NCBI RefSeq assembly: GCF_030915525.1
Contig: NZ_CP133269.1
Coordinates: 955,001-1,019,000, forward strand
DNA from: Neobacillus sp. PS2-9
Lineage (GTDB): Bacteria; Bacillota; Bacilli; Bacillales; Cytobacillaceae
Direction of reading: 5' to 3'
DNA: 64,000 nucleotides
This document shows positions 17,254-27,257 of the stretch, one piece after another (within the stretch, counting starts at the first letter, position 1; the number at the start of each line of letters is the position of its first letter). The notes beneath the pieces were generated by a model. It searched no databases. It was not told the origin of the DNA and was given only the letters and a program-made list of their open reading frames with translations. The translations under genes and the position numbers were made by a program.

Positions 17254-20127
17254 ATGGCGATGGAGAAACTGGTTGTTAAAGGCGCCAGAGCCCACAATTT
17301 AAAAAATATTGATGTCACCATTCCGAGAGATAAGCTTGTAGTGTTGACGGGGCTTTCCGGTTCAGGGAAGTCCTCGCTCGCATTTGATACGATTTATGCA
17401 GAAGGGCAGCGCCGGTATGTAGAATCCCTGTCTGCTTATGCCCGTCAATTTTTAGGTCAGATGGATAAGCCAGATGTCGATGCGATTGAAGGTTTATCCC
17501 CTGCCATTTCTATCGATCAAAAGACAACAAGCCGGAACCCGCGCTCAACAGTCGGGACCGTGACAGAGATTTATGATTATTTACGATTATTGTTTGCAAG
17601 GGTGGGACACCCAACCTGTCCGATTCATCATATAGAGATTTCGTCTCAAACAATTGAACAGATGGTCGATCGGATCCTCGAGTATCCGGAACGGACAAAG
17701 ATGCAAATCCTTGCACCGGTTGTTTCTGGGAGAAAAGGAACGCATGTAAAGGTCCTAGAGGATATTAAAAAGCAAGGCTTTGTTCGGGTCCGTGTGGACG
17801 GTGAAATGCTCGATCTCGGAGATGAGATTGAATTAGAAAAAAACAAAAAGCACTCGATTGAAGTGGTGGTCGATCGAATCGTGATCAAGGAGGGCATTTC
17901 TGCTCGAATTGCCGATTCACTTGAAACAGCGTTAAAGCTCGGTGAAGGAAAAGTTATTGTCGATGTGATTGGTGAGGAAGAACTGTTATTTAGTGAAAAT
18001 CATGCCTGTCCGCTTTGTGGTTTTTCCATAGGTGAACTGGAGCCAAGGATGTTTTCCTTTAACAGCCCATTTGGTGCTTGCCCAGAATGTGATGGACTTG
18101 GTTCCAAACTCGAAGTAGATGTGGACTTAGTCATTCCTAACAAGGATCTGACGTTAAAGCAGCATGCAATTGCCCCATGGGAGCCGACAAGCTCGCAGTA
18201 TTACCCACAGCTGCTTGAGGCAGTCTGTGATCACTTCGGGGTGGATATGAACACCCCCGTGAAGGATATTCCAGAGCATTTATTAGAAAAAGTATTATAT
18301 GGATCCGGCCGTGATAAAATCTATTTCCGCTATGAAAATGATTTTGGCCAAATCCGTGAAGGAAATATCGAATTTGAAGGGGTCATCCGGAACGTTGAGC
18401 GTCGTTTCAAGGAGACAAGCTCTGATTATATCCGTGAACAAATGGAAAAATATATGGCTCAGCAGCCATGTCCAACCTGTAAAGGCTACCGCTTGAAAAA
18501 GGAAACTCTTGCTGTCCTAATTAATGGTCATCATATTGCCCAAGTAACCGACCTTTCGATTGAAGAAGCGCATCAATTTTTTTCTGAATTGAAACTGACG
18601 GAGAAAGAGATGCAAATAGCGAAACTCATTTTTCGCGAAATCAGTGAGCGCCTCGGCTTCTTAATCAACGTCGGTCTCGATTATTTAACGCTCAGCCGAA
18701 CGGCTGGTACGCTTTCCGGTGGTGAGGCGCAGCGAATTCGCTTAGCGACGCAAATCGGTTCACGTTTAACGGGCGTATTATATATTCTAGATGAACCGTC
18801 GATTGGACTTCATCAGCGTGATAATGACCGTTTAATCGGAACGCTGCAGCAGATGCGGGACATTGGCAATACCCTCATTGTTGTTGAGCATGATGAGGAT
18901 ACAATGATAGCTGCCGATTATTTAATTGATATCGGCCCAGGTGCTGGCGTGCATGGCGGGCAGGTAGTTGCGGCCGGTACACCGGAAGAAGTCATGGCGG
19001 ACCCGAATTCGTTAACAGGTCAGTATTTATCGGGTAAGAAATTTATTCCTTTGCCATTAGAACGCCGTAAGCCAGATGGGCGTTACATCGAAATAAAAGG
19101 CGCATCTGAAAATAACTTGAAAAATGTCAATGTAAAAATTCCACTTGGTATGTTTATCGCTATTACTGGTGTATCAGGTTCCGGAAAAAGTACGCTAATT
19201 AATGAAATTCTTCATAAGTCACTGGCACAAAAGCTTCATCGTGCAAAAACGAAGCCAGGCGAGCATAAGAGCATCAAAGGAATTGATTATTTAGAAAAAG
19301 TAATTGATATTGACCAGTCGCCAATTGGCAGAACACCGCGCTCCAACCCGGCAACCTACACAGGTGTCTTCGATGACGTGCGTGATGTATTTGCCGCTAC
19401 GAACGAAGCAAAGGTCCGTGGATATAAAAAAGGCCGCTTCAGCTTTAACGTGAAGGGCGGTCGCTGTGAGGCCTGCCGTGGGGATGGAATCATTAAAATT
19501 GAAATGCACTTCTTACCTGATGTGTATGTTCCTTGCGAAGTGTGCCACGGCAAGCGTTATAACCGTGAGACGCTGGAAGTGAAGTATAAAGGGAAAAATA
19601 TTTCCGATATTCTTGATATGACGGTTGAAGCAGCAGTTGAATTTTTCGAAAACATTCCAAAAATCAGCCGCAAGCTGCAGACGATATTGGATGTTGGACT
19701 TGGATATATTACGCTTGGCCAGCCAGCAACCACACTCTCCGGTGGTGAAGCCCAGCGGGTGAAACTTGCTTCAGAGCTACACCGCCGCTCGACCGGTAAG
19801 TCGTTTTACATCCTAGATGAGCCGACAACGGGACTTCATGTGGATGACATTTCACGTTTACTCGTTGTACTTCAGCGATTGGTGGAAAATGGGGATACAG
19901 TCCTTGTGATTGAACACAATCTCGATGTCATTAAGGCTGCCGATTTTCTAATTGATTTAGGACCTGAAGGCGGTGACAAGGGTGGAACTATTATTGCGTC
20001 AGGTACACCGGAAAAGGTAGCAGAAGTGCCTGAATCGTATACGGGCAAATATCTAAAGCCTATCCTCGAGCGTGATCGTTTAAGAATGAAAAAACAAATT
20101 GAAGATAAAAGTGCAGTAGAAGCTTGA
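17254..20127 (+). CDS. uvrA: Excinuclease ABC subunit A
   Basis: The 957-residue double ABC-type ATPase matches the B. subtilis length. Walker A motifs are GLSGSGKS in the first half and GVSGSGKS in the second; signature LSGGEAQR occurs twice. Zinc-binding cysteine pairs are seen at [13 protein letters not shown] with CPECDG, and at CEACRGDG with CEVCHGKRY. UvrA scans DNA for bulky lesions and loads UvrB. ATG 17254 is chosen by alignment to MAM-started UvrA; an in-frame start at 17197 would run inside uvrB and is rejected. Confidence 0.98.
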   Translation: MAMEKLVVKGARAHNLKNIDVTIPRDKLVVLTGLSGSGKSSLAFDTIYAEGQRRYVESLSAYARQFLGQMDKPDVDAIEGLSPAISIDQKTTSRNPRSTVGTVTEIYDYLRLLFARVGHPTCPIHHIEISSQTIEQMVDRILEYPERTKMQILAPVVSGRKGTHVKVLEDIKKQGFVRVRVDGEMLDLGDEIELEKNKKHSIEVVVDRIVIKEGISARIADSLETALKLGEGKVIVDVIGEEELLFSENHACPLCGFSIGELEPRMFSFNSPFGACPECDGLGSKLEVDVDLVIPNKDLTLKQHAIAPWEPTSSQYYPQLLEAVCDHFGVDMNTPVKDIPEHLLEKVLYGSGRDKIYFRYENDFGQIREGNIEFEGVIRNVERRFKETSSDYIREQMEKYMAQQPCPTCKGYRLKKETLAVLINGHHIAQVTDLSIEEAHQFFSELKLTEKEMQIAKLIFREISERLGFLINVGLDYLTLSRTAGTLSGGEAQRIRLATQIGSRLTGVLYILDEPSIGLHQRDNDRLIGTLQQMRDIGNTLIVVEHDEDTMIAADYLIDIGPGAGVHGGQVVAAGTPEEVMADPNSLTGQYLSGKKFIPLPLERRKPDGRYIEIKGASENNLKNVNVKIPLGMFIAITGVSGSGKSTLINEILHKSLAQKLHRAKTKPGEHKSIKGIDYLEKVIDIDQSPIGRTPRSNPATYTGVFDDVRDVFAATNEAKVRGYKKGRFSFNVKGGRCEACRGDGIIKIEMHFLPDVYVPCEVCHGKRYNRETLEVKYKGKNISDILDMTVEAAVEFFENIPKISRKLQTILDVGLGYITLGQPATTLSGGEAQRVKLASELHRRSTGKSFYILDEPTTGLHVDDISRLLVVLQRLVENGDTVLVIEHNLDVIKAADFLIDLGPEGGDKGGTIIASGTPEKVAEVPESYTGKYLKPILERDRLRMKKQIEDKSAVEA

Positions 20128-20139
20128 AATGAGTAAAAC

Positions 20140-20175
20140 AGCTGAAACCAGTTACAGGTTTCGGCTTTTTTTTTA
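20140..20175 (+). terminator. Rho-independent terminator of uvrBA
   Basis: AGCTGAAACC pairs with GGTTTCGGCT (one T-G) around AGTTACA, then an eight-base T run. Confidence 0.92.
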
Positions 20176-20191
20176 TGGGCTAAAATTGTGT

Positions 20192-20308
20192 TTGGCGGAA
20201 TAACTTGGAAAATTGGCGGAATTCTGGCAAGAGTTGGCGGAAATAACTCCAAAAGTTGGCGGAATCTCAGATCAAACCGGCGGAATAACTCCAGAAACCG
20301 GCGGAATT
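20192..20308. repeat. 21-bp phased GGCGGAAT array, six units
   Basis: GGCGGAA cores start at 20194, 20215, 20236, 20258, 20279 and 20300: spacing 21, 21, 22, 21, 21. The bases after the core alternate between AATAACT-like (units 1, 3, 5) and AATTC/AATCTC-like (units 2, 4, 6), so a 42-bp higher-order repeat exists. The array lies in the 318-base gap between the uvrA terminator and the next gene. A related array is at 28499. Confidence 0.85.
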
Positions 20309-20445
20309 CCCCCACATCACCTAATAAAAGTTCTGAAAACTAGTCACCTTTTCTCTTTTCTTACGTCTACTTATAGGTAGATTAGTTAGAATATTGAAAC
20401 ACTTTTGTGACATTGGTAATATATGGGAATAAAGGAGTTGAAATA

Positions 20446-21393
20446 ATGATTATTCGTTCCATTGTCTATCAGGCGATATTGTGGTTAATTACAATATTTC
20501 TATTTTTAAGTCTCTTATTCTTACCGCGTACCACCTCCTATCAAACCGGAGCAGGGGGCATGTATACAGGCGCTGAATATAATTATTCCTTTGAGCAACA
20601 TATGGTTCAATTCGAGGAATTTTTTCAATACATAAAAGATAACAAAGGACTTGGCACAGTGTATAACGGCTACTCCCTAACTACGAATATTTGGCGCACC
20701 TTCCAAAAAAGCATGCTCATCGTCATACCGGCACTACTCCTTGGTTTTTTCCTCGGAGTCGCAAAAGGAATTTTCGATTTCCGAATACGCAGCAAACGAG
20801 GGAAACTGTTTGGAGTAAGCACGACAAGATTCTTCCTCTCAGTTCCGGATCTATTTTTAATCATTGCCCTACAGCTTCTCATCATGGAAGGCTATGAAGC
20901 AGGAATCTTGCCACACATCGTAGTATACGGGAGTGACCAGATTAGCGTCGTTTTATTAGATATTCTTTTTCTAGCCATTTACCCGCTGTTTTACATAGCG
21001 AATATCACTTATTTCAGTATCCGTGACGAGCAGGGAATGGATTACATACGGACAGCATTTTCCAAAGGGACCTCTTCCTTTAAAGTATTATATCGCCATG
21101 TCCTAAAAAATTGCTTTGTGAAAATATTAAGCCATACCAATACGATTACGCTTTATACTCTATCAAACTTGTTTATAGTTGAGTTTCTAACAAACTATCG
21201 GGGAGCTGCTATCTTTTTCTATGAAACGGTAACCTCTCCAGAGTTCTTCCGAGTCGGAATGAATATAAAAATTCAGCTGTATCCGGCAGCGGGATATATT
21301 ATTCTATTTACCGCTGTTATTTTTCTAGCGAAGGTTCTTAGTGAAATCGCCAGAGGAATGGTATCTCCGTTAGAAAGGAGGGGATCGGATTGA
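20446..21393 (+). CDS. ABC transporter permease (DppB/OppB-like)
   Basis: A 315-residue membrane protein with about six spans and a large extracytoplasmic loop after span 1 (residues about 30-85), the layout of peptide/nickel ABC permeases. The EAA-type loop reads YIRTAFSKGTSSFKVLYRHVLKN, the contact site for the ATPase. ATG 20446 is preceded by AAAGGAG at eight bases. The last codons overlap the next permease gene by four bases. No substrate-binding protein or ATPase gene is in the cluster, so the substrate is unknown. Confidence 0.85.
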   Translation: MIIRSIVYQAILWLITIFLFLSLLFLPRTTSYQTGAGGMYTGAEYNYSFEQHMVQFEEFFQYIKDNKGLGTVYNGYSLTTNIWRTFQKSMLIVIPALLLGFFLGVAKGIFDFRIRSKRGKLFGVSTTRFFLSVPDLFLIIALQLLIMEGYEAGILPHIVVYGSDQISVVLLDILFLAIYPLFYIANITYFSIRDEQGMDYIRTAFSKGTSSFKVLYRHVLKNCFVKILSHTNTITLYTLSNLFIVEFLTNYRGAAIFFYETVTSPEFFRVGMNIKIQLYPAAGYIILFTAVIFLAKVLSEIARGMVSPLERRGSD

Positions 21394-22295
21394 GGAATTA
21401 TAAGCTGTGGATTAGCAGCATCTTTTTACTATTTTTATTGATTATTGTGTTTGCCGGCCCTTCCCTACCGTTTGTGGATAGTAAGTTAAAGCAAAATGGA
21501 GCCATAAAAACAGAGGAGGGGAAATTCTATCTGCCGCCGTTTCCTCCGATGGAAGGGTATCCGCTTGGGAGTAACCATGAAGGGGTCGATATATTAAGCC
21601 TTCTCGTGATGGGAGCAAAAGAGACATTGAGCATTGTTATCATGGTCGTTCTCATTCGCTATCTTTTAGCAATTCCGTTAGCTGTTGGCGGCTTTTATTC
21701 GAAATGGCTTGAAAAAATTCTCCAGGCCTGGCAGCAGCTTTTCTCCTTTATGCCGCCGATCTTTTTTGTTTCATTTTTCGTGACTTTGCCATTTATCTTT
21801 TTTGCCCCTGATCGTGGGTTTCGGGTGATAGTGATACTGGCTGTCCTGGAAACCGGTCGTGTCGCCGAAATCATTCTTCAACATATGAAGGAGACGAGGC
21901 GGAGGCCATATATTGAAGCCGGCATTGCCGCAGGTGGTTCGCCGTTTAAGATGTTTAAAAACTATTATTTCCCCGCAGTTATTCCCCATATCATTATCTT
22001 AATCATCAACGATATGGGAAGGGTGCTGTTCCTGATCGCACAGCTTGGCGTTGTCCATATCTACGTCACGCATAAATTTATGACGGTGGAGAGTGGCGCA
22101 TATGAGGTCGTGAATACCTCGCTCGCTTGGCCAACAATGTTCTCGACCATTACGAAGGATATTTTTACATACGAGTGGATCCCCTTTTCTGTTATCGGGG
22201 CCATTGCCCTCACCATTTTTATCTTTAATATGTTTGCGGACGGCATGCAGAGGTTTTTTGAAAGGAAATATCGGACGTTTCGATCAGATTTATAG
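21390..22295 (+). CDS. ABC transporter permease (DppC/OppC-like)
   Basis: The 301-residue second permease has an N-terminal span, an extracytoplasmic part (YPLGSNHEGVDILSLLVMGAKETL, typical of the DppC region before the permease core) and about five more spans. The coupling loop reads YIEAGIAAGGSPFKMFKNYYFPAV. Start TTG 21390 follows GAAAGGAGGGG and overlaps the upstream gene by four bases, so the two should form a heterodimeric channel. The ATPases and binding protein must be encoded elsewhere, or the pair serves a shared ATPase. Confidence 0.85.
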   Translation: MRNYKLWISSIFLLFLLIIVFAGPSLPFVDSKLKQNGAIKTEEGKFYLPPFPPMEGYPLGSNHEGVDILSLLVMGAKETLSIVIMVVLIRYLLAIPLAVGGFYSKWLEKILQAWQQLFSFMPPIFFVSFFVTLPFIFFAPDRGFRVIVILAVLETGRVAEIILQHMKETRRRPYIEAGIAAGGSPFKMFKNYYFPAVIPHIIILIINDMGRVLFLIAQLGVVHIYVTHKFMTVESGAYEVVNTSLAWPTMFSTITKDIFTYEWIPFSVIGAIALTIFIFNMFADGMQRFFERKYRTFRSDL

Positions 22296-22345
22296 AAACT
22301 TTTTTCCTTTCCATTCGTACATAGAGGTAAGAGGTGATGTACGAA

Positions 22346-22660
22346 GTGGAAACTAGAAAGGTTCTATCAAGCTTGTGTTATTTCAGTATTTTTTTTGCTG
22401 GATTTATTTTTCCGCTTGTGGTGTATTTTGCCAGCGGTGATCAAGGAACAAAAGCGCATGCTAAAAAATCGTTATTCTCACATCTAATCCCGCTCATTCT
22501 AATGCCGGTTGTTGTGATTGCTGTCCTGAATGATTCTGTCAACATCCAAAATGAGATTCCTATTTTTACAATCATTAGCATAGTCGCTCTTGCAATCACC
22601 GGAATCGCTGTCACAATCTGGAACATTGTAAAAGGCGTAAAGGTATTACTTGCTGAATAA
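22346..22660 (+). CDS. yvlA: DUF4870-like small membrane protein YvlA
   Basis: About 104 residues with three hydrophobic spans. The opening TRKVLSSLCYFSIFFAGFIFPLVVYF and the HAKKSLFSHL segment fit DUF4870 proteins, and the place after uvrA and before yvlB matches B. subtilis yvlA. GTG 22346 is preferred because GAGGTGAT ends seven bases upstream; ATG 22337 is possible. Function unknown; in B. subtilis this yvl cluster is linked to envelope stress. Confidence 0.75.
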   Translation: METRKVLSSLCYFSIFFAGFIFPLVVYFASGDQGTKAHAKKSLFSHLIPLILMPVVVIAVLNDSVNIQNEIPIFTIISIVALAITGIAVTIWNIVKGVKVLLAE

Positions 22661-22699
22661 GCTTTAAGAGGGAAAAATTATGAGGCTGAGGTGGAAACC

Positions 22700-23809
22700 A
22701 TGAAAGAGGAAAGAATCAGAATTTTAAAAATGGTGGAAGAAGGCAAGCTGAAGGTGGAGGAAGCTTTAACGTTGCTTGAGGAATTAGAAAAAGCGCAGCA
22801 GACGATGGAGCAGAAGCAGGAGCAAATGGTGAATGAACTGTCGACTGCTGTTCAATTTGAGGAAGCACAAAAGGAAGAAGCGTTTCAAGCGAAGTATCAA
22901 TCCACAAAGGATAAAATTTTTGACTTTGTTGATTCCGCTTTGAAAAAGCTCAAGGACTTTGATTTTGATTTGAACTTTGGCCAATCTGTTGATATTTCTC
23001 ATATTTTTCAGCATGGGGATGCCGCCATGAAGGATATAGATATTGATGTGGCTAATGGCACCGTTAAAATCGCTGCTTGGGATCAACCTGATGTACGAAT
23101 TGAATGTCAGGCCAAAGTGTATCGTGTGGAAAACCAAGACCAGGCACGTCAAAACTTCCTTCGTGATGTACACTTTTCAATTGAGAATGAGAAGTTACGT
23201 TTCACGACCCAGCAAAAATGGATGAAGGTCGATGCAATCATTTTTGTTCCAAAGGCTCAATATGATCGGATCCGAATTAGGATGTTTAATGGTACGGTAG
23301 TAGGAGAAGAGATGAATGTGGGTGACCTTCGTGTAAAGACCGCTAATGGAAAAATAACGCTGAATCAGTTGAACGGAAAGAAAGCGGAATTGGAAACAGC
23401 CCATGGGAAAATTAAGGTCAACCGCAGTGTGCTCGATGAACTTGAAGCAGAAACCATACATGGAGCAATTATGGTAGAGGGTGATTTTAAGAAGGTTGAA
23501 ACGCAATCCTTTAACGGTAATATTAGTTATAAGGTACGAGGAAATCGTTCTGAATGGATTCAAGCAAAAGCGATCACGGGTGGCATAGAGGTCTTTATTC
23601 CAGAGGGAATCCCTGTTAATGGTGAGTTGAAAACAAATTTAGGTGGGTTTCATGTGAACCTCGTTGGCGTTCAGGTGCTCGAAGAAAAAACGGAAATGAT
23701 TCAAAAGTCACTTCGCTTTCAATCGGTCAATCATCCTGATAAAATGATGAGAATCTATGCAGATACAAAAACAGGTTCCATTACGATCCACAAATCACTT
23801 GAAGAATAA
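22700..23809 (+). CDS. yvlB: YvlB-like DUF4097 protein with N-terminal SHOCT-like helix
   Basis: The 369-residue soluble protein starts with a short helical SHOCT-like segment (RIRILKMVEEGKLKVEEALTLL), followed by a Gln/Glu-rich coiled coil (about 30-80) and a DUF4097 right-handed beta-helix with repeated short strands such as ANGTVKIAAWD, FNGTVVGEEMN, ANGKITLNQL and AHGKIKVNR. No signal peptide is seen, so it is probably cytoplasmic. ATG 22700 is preceded by GAGGTG. Its partner genes are yvlA and yvlD; yvlC, present between them in B. subtilis, is missing. Likely tied to membrane-stress sensing, by context. Confidence 0.88.
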   Translation: MKEERIRILKMVEEGKLKVEEALTLLEELEKAQQTMEQKQEQMVNELSTAVQFEEAQKEEAFQAKYQSTKDKIFDFVDSALKKLKDFDFDLNFGQSVDISHIFQHGDAAMKDIDIDVANGTVKIAAWDQPDVRIECQAKVYRVENQDQARQNFLRDVHFSIENEKLRFTTQQKWMKVDAIIFVPKAQYDRIRIRMFNGTVVGEEMNVGDLRVKTANGKITLNQLNGKKAELETAHGKIKVNRSVLDELEAETIHGAIMVEGDFKKVETQSFNGNISYKVRGNRSEWIQAKAITGGIEVFIPEGIPVNGELKTNLGGFHVNLVGVQVLEEKTEMIQKSLRFQSVNHPDKMMRIYADTKTGSITIHKSLEE

Positions 23810-23826
23810 GTAGGAGATTTTAAATT

Positions 23827-24195
23827 ATGAGATGGCTGATAGGATGTTTAATTAATGCAGTTTTGTTCATGGCACTTGCTGGCTATTTTCATGAAAGCTT
23901 TCAATTGACAGGATTTTGGGCCGCCATTCAAGCGAGCATTTTATTATCCATCTTAAATGTTCTGGTGCGACCGCTTTTAATTTTATTTACATTACCTGTA
24001 ACCATCTTTTCGATGGGGCTTTTCTTGTTTGTGATCAATGCCATCACACTTGAATTAACCGATTATCTAATGGGTGAAGCATTTGAGATTCAAGGCTTCG
24101 GTATGGCACTATTCTTTGCCGTTATGATGTCTCTTGTAAATATTATCATTCATAAAACCATCTTAGATCCATCTAGGAAATCAAAGGATAAATGA
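23827..24195 (+). CDS. yvlD: YvlD, phage-holin-family (PF04020) membrane protein
   Basis: 122 residues with four membrane spans and short loops, including the conserved QASILLSILNVLVRPLLILFTLP and FVINAITLELTDYLMG. This is the PF04020 small membrane family, named after a mycobacterial phage holin but chromosomally encoded in many Firmicutes. It sits 17 bases after yvlB and ends the yvl operon. Function is not established; an envelope role is likely. Confidence 0.88.
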   Translation: MRWLIGCLINAVLFMALAGYFHESFQLTGFWAAIQASILLSILNVLVRPLLILFTLPVTIFSMGLFLFVINAITLELTDYLMGEAFEIQGFGMALFFAVMMSLVNIIIHKTILDPSRKSKDK

Positions 24196-24220
24196 GGGTG
24201 CAACTTTGCACCCTTTTTTT
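24196..24220 (+). terminator. Rho-independent terminator
   Basis: GGGTGCA (24196-24202) pairs with TGCACCC (24207-24213), followed by seven T. Ends the yvl operon. Confidence 0.92.
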
Positions 24221-24280
24221 ATTGTAGAGGAAACTATAAGAAGGTACTAGTTTGGATAAATAGACTAGTTGTCTGAATCT

Positions 24281-24395
24281 AGCTCCAGCGCCTAGCCCCT
24301 CGGGTCAAATAACCTTCGGCAAAAATAGTCAAAGGGCGGACTTTTCCGCCGAAGAACATTTGCCTGTCGGGCTGAACGAGGCGCTTCCGCTTTTT
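24281..24395 (+). repeat. Dispersed hairpin repeat, copy 1
   Basis: About 115 bases, nearly identical to 52435-52552. It folds as nested inverted repeats: AGCGCCT with AGGCGCT at the ends, CTTCGGC with GCCGAAG inside. It lies between the yvlD terminator and hprK; no frame is credible. It occupies much of the 309-base gap, together with a probable hprK promoter whose -10 is TAAAAT at 24423-24428. Confidence 0.85.
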
Positions 24396-24504
24396 GTTCT
24401 TTGGTTCTTTTTCAAAAAATGCTAAAATAGGAGGTAATGAAATTTTTTGTATTATTTGTGAACTGTCGTTTATGAATAATGCCATTCAATGAGGAGGAAG
24501 CTAC

Positions 24505-25440
24505 TTGCCAAAAGTACGCACGATAGACATAGTAAAGAAATTTCAGCTTGAATTGGTCAGTGGTGAAGAGGGAATCAATCGTCCCATTACTACGAGTGAT
24601 ATATCGCGTCCAGGTATCGAAATTGCCGGGTATTTTGAATTTTATCCAGCGGAGCGCATTCAACTTTTAGGAAAAACGGAGCTATCCTTTTTCGAAGAGC
24701 TTTCTGAGAGTGAGCGAGTTTCTAGAATGGAGAGGTTATGTACGGATATCACTCCAGCTATTATCGTCACTAGAGATATTGAAGTTCCTGTGGAATTAAT
24801 TGAAGCCTCGGAACGGGAATCAGTGCCTGTCTTAAGGACAAGCATGAAAACCACCCGCTTCTCCAGCCGCTTAACGAACTTTTTAGAAAGTAAGCTGGCT
24901 CCAACCACAGCCGTCCACGGTGTGTTAGTGGATGTGTATGGAATTGGTGTATTGATTACCGGTAAAAGTGGCGTAGGTAAAAGTGAAACGGCGCTAGAGC
25001 TAGTAAAGCGCGGCCATCGCCTTGTTGCTGATGATTGCGTCGAAATTCGCCAAGAAGACCAGGATACATTAGTAGGTACCTCCCCAGAGTTAATTGAACA
25101 CCTATTAGAAATCCGTGGCTTAGGAATTATCAATGTTATGACCTTATTCGGTGCTGGTGCAGTACGTAGCAACAAACGAATTACACTCATCATGAATTTA
25201 GAAATCTGGGATGCGAAAAAGCAATATGACCGCCTTGGTTTAGATGAAGAGAAAATGAAGATTATTGATACGGAAGTGACAAAGATGACCGTCCCTGTCC
25301 GTCCTGGAAGAAACTTAGCTGTAATCATCGAAGTAGCAGCGATGAATTTCCGACTAAAAAGAATGGGTGTAAACGCAGCACAGCAATTTACAGATCGCTT
25401 ATCAGATGTGATTGAAGACGGAGAACACGAAGATATTTAA
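24505..25440 (+). CDS. hprK: HPr kinase/phosphorylase
   Basis: The 311-residue bifunctional enzyme has Walker A GKSGVGKS at 153-160 and the HPrK signature [19 protein letters not shown] in the C-terminal half. It phosphorylates Ser46 of HPr and Crh when fructose-1,6-bisphosphate is high and removes the phosphate when inorganic phosphate is high, driving CcpA-dependent catabolite control. Its substrate Crh is encoded in this window at 41998. Start TTG 24505 follows GAGGAGG. It begins the hprK-lgt-yvoD-ppaX-yvoF operon, as in B. subtilis. Confidence 0.98.
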   Translation: MPKVRTIDIVKKFQLELVSGEEGINRPITTSDISRPGIEIAGYFEFYPAERIQLLGKTELSFFEELSESERVSRMERLCTDITPAIIVTRDIEVPVELIEASERESVPVLRTSMKTTRFSSRLTNFLESKLAPTTAVHGVLVDVYGIGVLITGKSGVGKSETALELVKRGHRLVADDCVEIRQEDQDTLVGTSPELIEHLLEIRGLGIINVMTLFGAGAVRSNKRITLIMNLEIWDAKKQYDRLGLDEEKMKIIDTEVTKMTVPVRPGRNLAVIIEVAAMNFRLKRMGVNAAQQFTDRLSDVIEDGEHEDI

Positions 25441-25460
25441 AGGGTAAAGGAGAGAGAGAG

Positions 25461-26276
25461 ATGAACGAAACGATTCAACCGCTAAATCCGATTGCCTTTT
25501 CACTAGGACCAATCGATGTGCATTGGTACGGGATTATCATCGGTTCCGGTTTGGCATTAGCGTTATTCCTTGCGATTAGAGAAGGGGATCGCCGAGGATT
25601 GCCGAAGGATACATTTGCCGATTTAATGCTTTGGGCGATCCCGATTGCGATTATTTCGGCACGCATTTATTATGTTATTTTTGAATGGAAGTATTATATT
25701 AAACATCCGATTGAAGCCCCACAGATTTGGAATGGCGGTATCGCGATTCACGGTGCACTGATTGGTTCGGTCATAACAGCCTATGTATTTTCGAAAAAGC
25801 GCGGGATCTCCTTTTGGAAAATTGCAGATATCGCTGCACCAAGTATTATTCTTGGACAGGCAATTGGCCGCTGGGGTAACTTTATGAACCAGGAAGCACA
25901 TGGTGGAGAAGTCACCAGGGCATTCCTAGAGAACCTGCACTTACCAGAGTTTATTATTAATCAGATGTATATCGATGGAACATATTACCACCCAACATTC
26001 TTATATGAATCCATTTGGGATTTTGTTGGCTTCTTCCTATTAATTTTACTTCGTCGGGTAAATTTCCGTCGTGGAGAGCTTTTCCTTTCCTATGTAATTT
26101 GGTATTCCATTGGCCGCTTTTTCGTGGAGGGAATGCGAACAGACAGTTTGATGCTTGGAAGTCTCCGAATGGCGCAAACGATTTCGATTGCTCTTGTAGT
26201 TGGGTCCTTGGCTATTTTAATTTATCGCCGAAAGAAGAAACTTGCAGAGACGCATTATTTAGATCAAGCAAATTAA
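25461..26276 (+). CDS. lgt: Prolipoprotein diacylglyceryl transferase
   Basis: The 271-residue polytopic enzyme carries the Lgt signature [13 protein letters not shown] at 136-148 and IAIHGALIG near 95, with seven predicted membrane spans. It moves diacylglycerol from phosphatidylglycerol onto the lipobox Cys of prolipoproteins, including the two lipoproteins in this window. Start ATG 25461 has GGAGAGAGAG upstream. It lies 20 bases after hprK in a conserved operon. Confidence 0.97.
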   Translation: MNETIQPLNPIAFSLGPIDVHWYGIIIGSGLALALFLAIREGDRRGLPKDTFADLMLWAIPIAIISARIYYVIFEWKYYIKHPIEAPQIWNGGIAIHGALIGSVITAYVFSKKRGISFWKIADIAAPSIILGQAIGRWGNFMNQEAHGGEVTRAFLENLHLPEFIINQMYIDGTYYHPTFLYESIWDFVGFFLLILLRRVNFRRGELFLSYVIWYSIGRFFVEGMRTDSLMLGSLRMAQTISIALVVGSLAILIYRRKKKLAETHYLDQAN

Positions 26277-26312
26277 ATTATAGAGACTAAATTGGCAAAG
26301 GAGTATAGGGGA

Positions 26313-27257
26313 ATGCTATTAAGCTCATTAAAAAAGGGGCTGCTGGTTGGCTTAAAGACAACATGGACCTTAGGGAAAATTATATTCCCCGTTACCTTGA
26401 TTGTGGCAGTGCTGCAGTATACACCTGTACTGCCCTGGGTCATAAAATTGGTATCCCCGCTCATGAAGCTTATTGGTTTGTCCGGGGATGCCGCCATTCC
26501 GCTTGTTCTAGGGAATTTTCTCAACTTATATGCGGCGATTGGCGCGATACTCACGCTAGATTTCTCGGTAAAAGAAGTGTTTATTTTAGCCGTCATGCTA
26601 TCTTTTTCACATAATTTATTCATCGAATCTAGTGTGGCCATGAAAGCAGGGGTAAAGCTGTGGGTGGTTCTTGTAACAAGACCAGGGCTCGCCCTTCTTT
26701 CAGCGGCAGTCATCAATCTTGTCTGGCATGGGGGCGGAGAGAAGGCACAGTATGGTTTAATTGAGTCAAATACCGTACACGCAGATGGGGTAACTGGAAT
26801 TATTTTGGAGGCTGTTCAAAAAGCAGGACTCGGTATTTTACAATTAGCGATGATTGTCATTCCGCTTATGGTTGTTATTCAGATATTAAAAGATTTACAG
26901 TGGTTAAATCGCTTTTCAAAAACAATGGCTCCAGTCACGAGAACCCTTGGTATGAAGGAAAATACCTCAACCACGATGGCGGCCGGCCTATTATTCGGTT
27001 TAGCCTATGGGGCAGGTGTGATGATCCAGGCGGTGAAAGAGGATGGAGTCAGCAAGAAGGATATCACACTAGCCTTTATTTTTCTCATGGCCTGCCATGC
27101 CGTTGTGGAAGATACATTGATCTTTGTTCCGCTCGGTATTCCAGTATGGCCGTTATTCTTAATCAGACTGGGTGTGGCCATTGTGTTAACCCTAATAGTT
27201 GGAACCATTTGGACGCGCTCGGGACTAGTGAAAAGAAAGGAAGCTACCTATGACTAA
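26313..27257 (+). CDS. yvoD: Nucleoside-recognition (gate) domain membrane protein YvoD
   Basis: A 314-residue protein with about eight spans and two nucleoside-recognition (Gate, PF07670) modules, for instance [29 protein letters not shown] cut short here to its pattern of Pro/Gly-rich helix breaks, and [14 protein letters not shown]. The family includes spore maturation SpmA/B-like proteins; transport activity is unproven. ATG 26313 is chosen over TTG 26292 because GCAAAGGAG lies between them. It overlaps ppaX by eight bases. Conserved neighbour of lgt and ppaX. Confidence 0.85.
   Translation: MLLSSLKKGLLVGLKTTWTLGKIIFPVTLIVAVLQYTPVLPWVIKLVSPLMKLIGLSGDAAIPLVLGNFLNLYAAIGAILTLDFSVKEVFILAVMLSFSHNLFIESSVAMKAGVKLWVVLVTRPGLALLSAAVINLVWHGGGEKAQYGLIESNTVHADGVTGIILEAVQKAGLGILQLAMIVIPLMVVIQILKDLQWLNRFSKTMAPVTRTLGMKENTSTTMAAGLLFGLAYGAGVMIQAVKEDGVSKKDITLAFIFLMACHAVVEDTLIFVPLGIPVWPLFLIRLGVAIVLTLIVGTIWTRSGLVKRKEATYD

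Noticed and set aside
20192..20308. CRISPR array
   Set aside because: Repeats are about 8 bases with 13-base spacers that are related to each other; no cas genes and no leader.
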